Of a stretch of 5,322 bases of DNA, positions 1 through 5,322 are shown one piece after another. Numbering within the stretch: the first letter of the stretch is position 1; each line of letters opens with the position of its first letter. The stretch spans positions 1 to 5,322 of the forward strand of contig JABGQJ010000553.1 of NCBI GenBank assembly GCA_018648945.1, in the 5' to 3' direction. The notes under the pieces were generated by a model that ran no database searches, was not told the DNA's origin, and worked only from the letters and a program-made list of their open reading frames with translations. A program made the translations under genes and the position numbers. This stretch comes from Victivallales bacterium. Lineage in GTDB: Bacteria; Verrucomicrobiota; Lentisphaeria; Oligosphaerales; Lenti-02.

Positions 1-1
1 A

Positions 2-679
2 TACGGGGCATCCGAGGTCCTGGCCAAGTGCTTCAAGGACCATGGCAAGTACCTGCTGCTCTACACGCGCAGCAGCAATGTCGAGTGGTTGGCGGACATG
101 CCGCACCGCGAGAACACGCTGCTCAACTGGACCCTGTCCATGGACACCCAGTGCCAGACCATCGAACGCGATTCACCGGGACTGGCCGAGCGCATCGAGG
201 CCATGCGCTTCTGCCAGGAACACGGCTACCCGGTGCGGGCTGGCTTCTCGCCCATCATCCCCGTGAAGAACTGGCGGGAAGAGACCACCCAGATGCTCGA
301 ACAGCTGTTTGCCAAGGTCCAACCCGAGGTCCTGCGCGGCTGGGTCCTGGCCATGATGGATGCCGTCGAGTTCGAGATGCTCTTCGACACCAACAACATG
401 GATCAGGATATCATGCGCCGGATGCGCGAGGCGGCCCCCGAGCTGAACGGCAAGCACCACGCGCCGTTCCCGATCGATGTTCGTGTGGAGATCTACGAGC
501 ACTACCTGGCCGAGACCAAACGTCTCAGCCCGGACACGCCCTTCGCCATATGCACGGACAATGTGGGCATCTGGGATCTACTCGGGGACAAGATCCCCAT
601 GGCCCGAGACAATATGTTCTGCTGCTGCGGGGCGGTCAGCGTCCCCGGCGGTTGGGCTGCCATCAAGGCGGGACGCTAG
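2..679 (+). CDS. Spore photoproduct lyase-like radical SAM protein, C-terminal part (5' truncated by window edge)
   Basis: The frame is open from the first base and ends at TAG 677-679, giving 225 residues (numbered here from the codon at nt 2). It resembles the C-terminal half of the SPL-type radical SAM family: a T-R-S-S-N-V segment (residues 22-27), N-W-T-L-S (42-46) where the family has a W-S-L strand, an E-R-I-E-A helix followed by G-Y-P-V, a strand-loop G-F-S-P-I-I-P (81-87), then F-A-I-C-T-D (181-186) and F-C-C-C-G (206-210) near the end. Family members are about 340-370 residues, so roughly 120-150 residues are missing, including the CxxxCxxC motif that would bind the 4Fe-4S cluster. 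Known SPLs use SAM radical chemistry to split the thymine spore photoproduct in DNA. Many homologues occur in non-sporulating bacteria with unproven substrates, so the function here stays at family level. No signal peptide can be assessed; a cytoplasmic location is expected. Confidence 0.78.
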   Translation, partial: YGASEVLAKCFKDHGKYLLLYTRSSNVEWLADMPHRENTLLNWTLSMDTQCQTIERDSPGLAERIEAMRFCQEHGYPVRAGFSPIIPVKNWREETTQMLEQLFAKVQPEVLRGWVLAMMDAVEFEMLFDTNNMDQDIMRRMREAAPELNGKHHAPFPIDVRVEIYEHYLAETKRLSPDTPFAICTDNVGIWDLLGDKIPMARDNMFCCCGAVSVPGGWAAIKAGR

Positions 680-688
680 CGAGACTGG

Positions 689-742
689 GGCGGCCGGGAA
701 GGAGAGGAAGATGCCGGCTGGAAGCCGACGCTCCCGGCCGCC
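689..742 (+). terminator. Long GC-rich hairpin downstream of the radical SAM gene; possible transcript end or RNA structure
   Basis: A perfect 11-bp inverted repeat pairs GGCGGCCGGGA (689-699) with TCCCGGCCGCC (732-742). The 32-nt loop holds a nested 5-bp stem, CGGCT (715-719) with AGCCG (723-727), closed by three bases. It begins 10 bp after the stop codon of the upstream gene. No T-run follows the right arm, so it is not a textbook intrinsic terminator. It could protect the 3' end of the upstream mRNA, help attenuate read-through into the hydrolase gene, or act with Rho. The pairing is seen directly; the role is inferred. Confidence 0.4.
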
Positions 743-749
743 GAACGGA

Positions 750-778
750 TTGCCGTCGGGCAGCGGAAGCTCTACATT
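750..778 (+). promoter_or_regulatory. Candidate sigma-70-type promoter for the DUF4091/GH123-like gene
   Basis: TTGCCG (750-755) matches 4 of 6 bases of the -35 consensus and TACATT (773-778) matches 4 of 6 bases of the -10 consensus, with a 17-bp spacer. A start point near 785 would give a leader of about 60 nt. The site lies just after the hairpin, which fits separate transcription of the downstream gene. In GC-rich DNA such partial matches arise by chance, and the promoter preferences of this host are unknown. Confidence 0.25.
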
Positions 779-831
779 CGTCTTTGCTGTGGCACATTTC
801 GCATCCTCCTGACCGCCGAGACCATCCAGCC

Positions 832-836
832 GAGGA
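832..836 (+). promoter_or_regulatory. Ribosome binding site of the DUF4091/GH123-like gene
   Basis: GAGGA lies 7 bases before ATG 844, a standard Shine-Dalgarno spacing. It decides the start. The same reading frame stays open back to about position 28 across the upstream gene, but only this ATG has a good site and is followed directly by a signal-peptide-like sequence. Confidence 0.65.
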
Positions 837-843
837 ACCCCCC

Positions 844-3360
844 ATGAGAGCCCTGTTGCAGAGATGCCTGTTCAGCACAACGGCCCTTGCCTGTCTCGTG
901 GCAGCGGGCCAGGCTCCCAAGGTGCTGCTTGACTTCGAGAACGAAACCGATCTGAAGCTGTGGCACTACGAGAGTCGCGATGCCACGGTTCCAGTCAAGG
1001 AGGTCAGCCGCTCCACACGGTTCGCGACGGCCGGCAGCTCCTCGCTGTGCTTCGCCTCCCCTGCCTGGAAGCAGGGCATGGGCGAGTGGCCTGCATTCGA
1101 GTGCAAACCGCCGCTGACGGACTGGTCCGGCTATGATCGTCTCGCCTTCGACGCGACCAACCCAACGGCGGCCGAGCAGAAGCTGTTCTTCTTCATCAGC
1201 GACTCGAAGATCGCCACCCGCAACGGCTGGCTGGAGCGAGCCACCGTGCCGCCCTTCGGCCATACCCAGATTGTGGTGCCCCTCAGCAAGGTGGCCGGAA
1301 AGAAGGTGAACCTGGCGGATATCCACGTGCTGCACGTCTTCACCGAGCGGCCACCAGTGGCTATGGAACTGTATATCGACCGCCTCGTTCTCCTACGCCC
1401 CGGGGAGGCATTGCCGAAGCCATCCGCCGCCTACATGCAGCAATTTGCGCCACTGCTGGCCCGCCAGATCGAGACCGTGCGCCAGCAACTGGCCGACGCC
1501 GCCGCGCGGGTGCGCCAGGAGGTCGCAGGTATCCCGGCGCTCACGGACTGGGCGAACACGACTCTGACAGGGCTGGAAAAGGAGGTCAACGCCTATGCGA
1601 AGCGTGCGGCCCGCGCCGACGCTGGCCTCCTCGGCGACCAGTCTCTGCCTGGCCTGCTCACAGCACGCCTTGCGTCGCTGGAGTCGCTGGTGCAGCTGCG
1701 CGCCCGCTTCGCCCGTCTCGGTTCGGCAGTAACGGTCGGCACGCCGCCACGCGCCGATCTGGCAGTGGCCTTCGCGACCTCGATGGAGAAGGTGCTCCCG
1801 CGGGCCATGTCATCCTCCCTCACAATCGCGACGAAGATGCTGGTCAGCTTGGCGCAGAACGAAAAGGAGAGCTTCCAGGTGATCGTGCTGCCCTGCGAAC
1901 GGGACGTCAAGAGTGTCCGTATCCACGTCTCGGATCTCGTTGGTGCCAAAGGCACGCGTTTCGCCGCCAGCAACGTGGAGGCCGTGGTGGTGGGCTACGT
2001 CGAGACCAAACAGGCCCCGCCATACGGCAGCTCCCACATCGGCTGGTGGCCGGACCCAATCCTGAATTTCCAGACGGCGACCGACATTGCCAAGGGCGAT
2101 GCACAGGCCTTCTGGGTACGGGTACGCGCTCCGAAGAAGCAACCGCCCGGCCTGTACAGTGGCAAGCTGGTGGTCGAGGCGGATGGGGCCAAGGCCTTTG
2201 CGTTCGATCTCACCATCCGGGTCTTCGGTTTCCGCATGCCAGACCGCACGCCGCTGCCGCTGGCGGTCACCTTCATGCCCATCTTCTACGAGCCCAACGG
2301 TCAAGGCGGCTGGCGCGAAGGACCTTACGCACGGGCCGACTGGCGACCGCACGCGTGGGAGTGGGCCGACTTCCTGGCGGACTACTACCTGACCACCGAC
2401 ACCCTCTACGGCCGCGCCGATTGGACGCCGGACTTCGCCAGCCTAGCCAAGCTGAAGCAGCAAGGCCGCCTGGGCCGCTTCAACCTGGGCTACTACGGTG
2501 CCTGCGGCGAAGGCGATGAGACGATCAAGAAGTGGCGGCAGGCGACCATTGACGTCATCCGCCCGCGCTACGAGAAGGCCAAGGAGCTGGGGCTGCTCAA
2601 GCACGCGTATATCTACGGCTGCGATGAGAACCCCAAGGGGCTTTTCCCCGCAGTCGAGCGCGCCGCCCAAATGCTAAAGGCGGAGTTCCCTGGCGTGCCC
2701 GTGATGACCACCACCTACGACAACAGCTTCGGCCAGGAATCCGTTATCAAATCGATGGACGTCTTCTGTCCGCTGACGCCGAAGTTCGATCCCGCGCGGG
2801 CGACCGTGGCCCGGGGCGCCGGCAAGCAGGTCTGGTGGTACATCTGCTGCGGACCGCGCCACCCGCATGCCAACATGTTCATCGAGTACCCAGCCATCGA
2901 GGGACGGCTTCTGATGGGTGCAATGACCGCCAAGTACCGTCCCGATGGCTTCCTCTACTACCAGATCAGCATCTGGAATGCCGACCCCATCACGACGGGG
3001 CCGTTCACCACCTGGGATCCGCGCAGCTGGACGACCTTCCACGGCGATGGCTCGTGGACCTGCATGGGTCCCGGCGGCACCCCCCTGCCAACCATCCGGC
3101 TTGAGAACTTCCGCGACGGCCTGGAAGACTACGCCTACGCGCGCATTCTGGAGGCCACCATAGCCAAGATCGAGGCTGCACCGGCACTGCGCGCCACCCG
3201 CGGCGACTGGCTGCAGCGGGCCAGGAAACTGCTCGTGGTGCCGACCGGTCTGGTCAAGAGCCTGACTGAATACACGCGCGATCCCGCGCTGGTCTACAGC
3301 TACCGCCAGCGCCTGGCCGAAGCGATCGAAGCGGCGGGAGTGGTGCCAGCAGAGCTCTGA
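844..3360 (+). CDS. Secreted multidomain glycoside hydrolase-like protein (DUF4091 / GH123-type catalytic domain)
   Basis: The protein is 838 residues. An export signal is likely: M-R, then a hydrophobic stretch to about residue 21, with V-A-A before a plausible cleavage point. A lipoprotein is less likely because the box around C17 is poor. Residues about 27-185 look like a jelly-roll, CBM-like domain (opening V-L-L-D-F-E, closing Y-I-D-R-L-V-L-L). Residues about 190-305 are helical and Ala/Arg/Leu-rich, perhaps a coiled-coil linker. Residues about 305-470 fit the GH123 N-terminal beta-sandwich: N-E-K-E-S-F-Q (339-345), W-W-P-D-P (401-405), P-G-L-Y-S-G (435-440). The rest is the DUF4091 barrel: Y-G-C-D-E-N with D594-E595, V-W-W-Y-I-C-C (663-669), D-G-F-L-Y-Y (701-706), and R-L-E-N-F-R-D-G-L-E-D-Y (752-763). 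Characterised GH123 enzymes are beta-N-acetylgalactosaminidases using an Asp-Glu pair and substrate-assisted catalysis. D594-E595 is the likely counterpart, but the substrate cannot be told from sequence. It is probably transcribed alone. Confidence 0.85.
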   Translation: MRALLQRCLFSTTALACLVAAGQAPKVLLDFENETDLKLWHYESRDATVPVKEVSRSTRFATAGSSSLCFASPAWKQGMGEWPAFECKPPLTDWSGYDRLAFDATNPTAAEQKLFFFISDSKIATRNGWLERATVPPFGHTQIVVPLSKVAGKKVNLADIHVLHVFTERPPVAMELYIDRLVLLRPGEALPKPSAAYMQQFAPLLARQIETVRQQLADAAARVRQEVAGIPALTDWANTTLTGLEKEVNAYAKRAARADAGLLGDQSLPGLLTARLASLESLVQLRARFARLGSAVTVGTPPRADLAVAFATSMEKVLPRAMSSSLTIATKMLVSLAQNEKESFQVIVLPCERDVKSVRIHVSDLVGAKGTRFAASNVEAVVVGYVETKQAPPYGSSHIGWWPDPILNFQTATDIAKGDAQAFWVRVRAPKKQPPGLYSGKLVVEADGAKAFAFDLTIRVFGFRMPDRTPLPLAVTFMPIFYEPNGQGGWREGPYARADWRPHAWEWADFLADYYLTTDTLYGRADWTPDFASLAKLKQQGRLGRFNLGYYGACGEGDETIKKWRQATIDVIRPRYEKAKELGLLKHAYIYGCDENPKGLFPAVERAAQMLKAEFPGVPVMTTTYDNSFGQESVIKSMDVFCPLTPKFDPARATVARGAGKQVWWYICCGPRHPHANMFIEYPAIEGRLLMGAMTAKYRPDGFLYYQISIWNADPITTGPFTTWDPRSWTTFHGDGSWTCMGPGGTPLPTIRLENFRDGLEDYAYARILEATIAKIEAAPALRATRGDWLQRARKLLVVPTGLVKSLTEYTRDPALVYSYRQRLAEAIEAAGVVPAEL

Positions 3361-3361
3361 A

Positions 3362-3413
3362 TGGGCGAGTGACAGACATGTTGGCCTGGCCTCACTTCAT
3401 CGTGGCTCGCCCA
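3362..3413. terminator. Weak hairpin in the convergent gap; possible bidirectional terminator
   Basis: TGGGCGAG (3362-3369) pairs perfectly with CTCGCCCA (3406-3413) across a 36-nt loop. It starts 2 bases after the hydrolase stop codon and lies in the 98-bp gap between two converging genes, where a shared transcript end is expected. There is no T-tract on either side and the loop is long, so the position supports a terminator more than the structure does. Confidence 0.25.
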
Positions 3414-3458
3414 ACACTTCGCGATGCCGCAAAGGCCGACCGTGTCACATCCCACAGG

Positions 3459-5322
3459 CTACTGATCGGTGATGGCTTCGCGGACCTTGGTGGCGAGCTC
3501 AGCCCTGGAGAAAGGCTTCTGGATGAAATGGACGCCCTCCTCCAGCACCCCATTGGGAGAGAGGACATCGGCAGCGTAGCCGGACATGTAGAGGCACTTC
3601 ATCCGGGGCCGGGAGCCGACAAGACGGTCGCAGAGGTCGTGGCCGTTCATCTCGGGCATCACCACATCGGTCAGCAGCAGATCGATGTCGCCTTCGTACT
3701 CCCCGGCCAACTGGATTGCTTCCGCCGGGCCGGGCGCGGCGAGCACGGTGTACCCCAGGCCCTTCAGGATGCGCCGGGCGGAGTCCAGCACAAGGGCCTC
3801 GTCTTCGGCCATGAGCACGGTCTCAGTGCCAGTCGGCGGGAGCCCCATCGACTCTGGCGCAACGACGGGCGCCCTTACCAGCGAATGAGCAGGCAGATGG
3901 ATGCGGAAGACAGTGCCCTGCCCGAGTTCGCTGCGGACACTGATGAACCCCCCGTTCTGGCGAACGATGCCATAGACGGTGGCCAGTCCGAGGCCGCTTC
4001 CCTTGCCGACCTCCTTGGTGGTAAAGAATGGTTCGAATAGGTTTGCCAGCGTCTCTTTCTCCATCCCGCTGCCATCGTCGGAGACCGTGAGCATGGCATA
4101 GTCGCCGGGAATGGCATCGGCATGGCTGGTGCAATAGCTCTCGTCGACCGTGATGTTCTGGGTGTCGATGGTCACCGTGCCCACGCCTGAGATGGCGTCG
4201 CGGGCGTTGACGGTGAGATTGGCCAGAATCTGGTCGAGCTGGGTCGGATCCATCTTGACCGTCGAGAGGCCGGGGTCCGGATGCCAGACCAGCTTGATGT
4301 CCTCGCCGATGAAACGGCGCAGCATCTTGAGCATGCCGGAAACAGCGCCATTGAGGTCCAGCACCTCCGGAGCGATGGTCTGCTTGCGGGCAAAGGCGAG
4401 GAGCTGGCGGGTGAGATCCCCCGAGCGCCGGGCACCATTGCTGATCGCGTCGAGCCACTCGTTGGCGGGATGATCCGGGGCCACCTCGTCCCGGCACAGG
4501 TCAGCGTAGCCCATGATACCCATGAGCAGGTTGTTGAAATCGTGCGCCACGCCGCCGGCAAGCCGGCCGACCGACTCCATTCTCTGCGCCTGCACAAGTT
4601 GCGCCTGCAACCTCTGCCGTTCGGCCTCCCCACGCTTGCGCTCGGTGACGTCCATGATGTTGCCGATAACCTTGACGACTCGGCCAGCCTCGTTCCGGAC
4701 CGGTTCGGCCGTAGTCCGAATCCACAACGGACGCCCGGCCGCACTGGTGAAAGGGACCTCCAGATCGTAGGGCGCCCCCTCTTCGACGCAACGTTGCAGG
4801 CACCCCAGGAGCTTGGCGGCATCCTCGGGCCGGTAGGCTCCGGTCGTCCTGGCGTTCTGCTCGGGAGTACCAGGGGTGAACACGCCCGGTTCCCGTTCGT
4901 GGATGCGGTAGGTTTGGTCGGTCCAAGACATCGCCTTCTGCTCGACGTCCCACTCCCAGCCGCCGACCTTGCTCAAACGCTGCGACGCCATCAGAAGCGC
5001 CTCGCTGGCACGCCGAGCGGCCTCGGCACGCCTACGCTCAGTGATGTCGGTAGTGAACCCTTCGATGGTGAAGCTCTCGTCCTCGCCATCCTGGCCGATA
5101 CGCGCGTTTATGCTCAGCCACTTCCTCACCCCGTCCTTCGCGCGCCCTTCATATTCGAAGCCCTCGACGACGCTGTCCCGCCCCAAGACGCGCACGAAGT
5201 CGGCCCGTCGTTCCGGGTCCAGGTAGAGCTGGTTGGCCAGGTCGGTGTAGTGCGTCAGCGCCTCCTCTTGGGAAGCGCAGCCCAGGATCGCCACCATGGC
5301 GGGATTCACCGCCAACGCCTCC
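3459..5322 (-). CDS. Hybrid sensor histidine kinase, PAS-PAS-HisKA-HATPase-receiver (5' truncated by window edge)
   Basis: The frame is open from the right edge to TAG at 3461-3459 and has no start in the window; residues are numbered from the codon at 5315-5313. The first visible domain is a PAS (about 1-95) that begins mid-fold and ends in a PAC-like D-I-T-E-R-R. A second PAS (about 108-227) ends in D-V-T-E-R-K. A short helical linker leads to the dimerisation/phosphoacceptor helix G-G-V-A-H-D-F-N-N with H258, the H-D-F-N-N form typical of NtrB-like kinases. The ATPase domain has the N box around N370, D-D-G-S-G (413-417), F-E-P-F-F-T-T-K (427-434) and G-K-G-S-G-L-G-L (437-444). The C-terminal receiver (about 498-618) has acidic E504/D505, phosphoacceptor D550, S578 and K600. 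All key residues are present, so phosphotransfer from H258 to D550 is expected. No DNA-binding output and no membrane segment is visible; an input domain may lie upstream. The signal and partner regulator are unknown. Confidence 0.93.
   Translation of the reverse strand, partial: EALAVNPAMVAILGCASQEEALTHYTDLANQLYLDPERRADFVRVLGRDSVVEGFEYEGRAKDGVRKWLSINARIGQDGEDESFTIEGFTTDITERRRAEAARRASEALLMASQRLSKVGGWEWDVEQKAMSWTDQTYRIHEREPGVFTPGTPEQNARTTGAYRPEDAAKLLGCLQRCVEEGAPYDLEVPFTSAAGRPLWIRTTAEPVRNEAGRVVKVIGNIMDVTERKRGEAERQRLQAQLVQAQRMESVGRLAGGVAHDFNNLLMGIMGYADLCRDEVAPDHPANEWLDAISNGARRSGDLTRQLLAFARKQTIAPEVLDLNGAVSGMLKMLRRFIGEDIKLVWHPDPGLSTVKMDPTQLDQILANLTVNARDAISGVGTVTIDTQNITVDESYCTSHADAIPGDYAMLTVSDDGSGMEKETLANLFEPFFTTKEVGKGSGLGLATVYGIVRQNGGFISVRSELGQGTVFRIHLPAHSLVRAPVVAPESMGLPPTGTETVLMAEDEALVLDSARRILKGLGYTVLAAPGPAEAIQLAGEYEGDIDLLLTDVVMPEMNGHDLCDRLVGSRPRMKCLYMSGYAADVLSPNGVLEEGVHFIQKPFSRAELATKVREAITDQ

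Noticed and set aside
89..91. TTG codon as the start of the radical SAM protein.
   Set aside because: Family-like sequence (the T-R-S-S-N-V-E-W segment) continues upstream of it in the same frame to the window edge, so this is an internal leucine.
790..804. TGGCAC followed by TTTCGCA, resembling a sigma-54 promoter.
   Set aside because: The distance between the GG and GC elements is 8 bases instead of the required 10, so the two elements are out of register.
1810..2352. A 180-codon open frame on the minus strand inside the hydrolase gene.
   Set aside because: It is antisense to conserved GH123-N-like motifs on the plus strand and shows no start signal or recognisable product.
3369..3448. 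GTGACA (3369-3374) and TGTCAC (3443-3448) as a hairpin in the convergent gap.
   Set aside because: Only 6 bp pair across a loop of nearly 70 nt, which is expected by chance.
3369..4040. A 223-codon open frame on the plus strand antisense to the kinase gene.
   Set aside because: It overlaps the receiver and ATPase coding sequence, whose motifs are unmistakable on the minus strand. Its translation shows no recognisable fold and looks like an antisense shadow of GC-rich codons.
4172..4822. A 216-codon minus-strand open frame overlapping the kinase in another phase.
   Set aside because: It is an Arg/Ser/Pro-rich shadow translation of the PAS and HisKA coding region, which is clearly read in the kinase frame.
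5313..5315. TTG codon as the start of the kinase.
   Set aside because: The frame continues upstream to the window edge, and this position falls inside a PAS domain (E-A-L-A-V-N-P-A-M), so it is an internal leucine and the true start is outside the window.

Overview
The window is GC-rich bacterial DNA (about 60-65 % GC by eye) with dense, ordinary protein coding. It holds one nearly complete and two edge-truncated genes. No RNA gene, mobile element, CRISPR array or tandem repeat was seen. Nothing in the sequence fixes the host. The mix of a large secreted GH123/DUF4091-type hydrolase, an SPL-like radical SAM protein and a PAS-rich hybrid histidine kinase suits an environmental, polysaccharide-using bacterium, for example a planctomycete, verrucomicrobial or armatimonad-like lineage. 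That assignment is a weak inference.

Layout: (1) Positions 2-679, plus strand: the C-terminal 225 residues of a spore-photoproduct-lyase-like radical SAM protein whose N-terminal part, including the expected iron-sulfur cluster motif, lies outside the window. (2) Positions 680-843: a 164-bp gap with a perfect 11-bp inverted repeat, a weak sigma-70-like promoter candidate and the ribosome binding site of the next gene. (3) Positions 844-3360, plus strand: a complete 838-residue exported protein with an N-terminal beta-sandwich/CBM-like domain, a helical linker, a GH123-N-like beta-sandwich domain and a DUF4091/GH123-like barrel with an Asp-Glu pair. (4) Positions 3361-3458: a 98-bp convergent gap with a weak hairpin. 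(5) Positions 3459-5322, minus strand: a hybrid sensor histidine kinase (PAS-PAS-HisKA-HATPase-REC) whose N-terminus lies beyond the right edge.

The genes do not form an obvious shared pathway. The hydrolase may be transcribed on its own, because a hairpin and a gap separate it from the radical SAM gene. The kinase is convergent with it, so co-transcription is excluded. Any sensing link between kinase and hydrolase is speculation. I did not find a convincing new system here. The observations most worth a second look are the active-site surroundings and domain order of the hydrolase, the cysteine cluster in the SPL-like protein, and the hairpin between the two genes.
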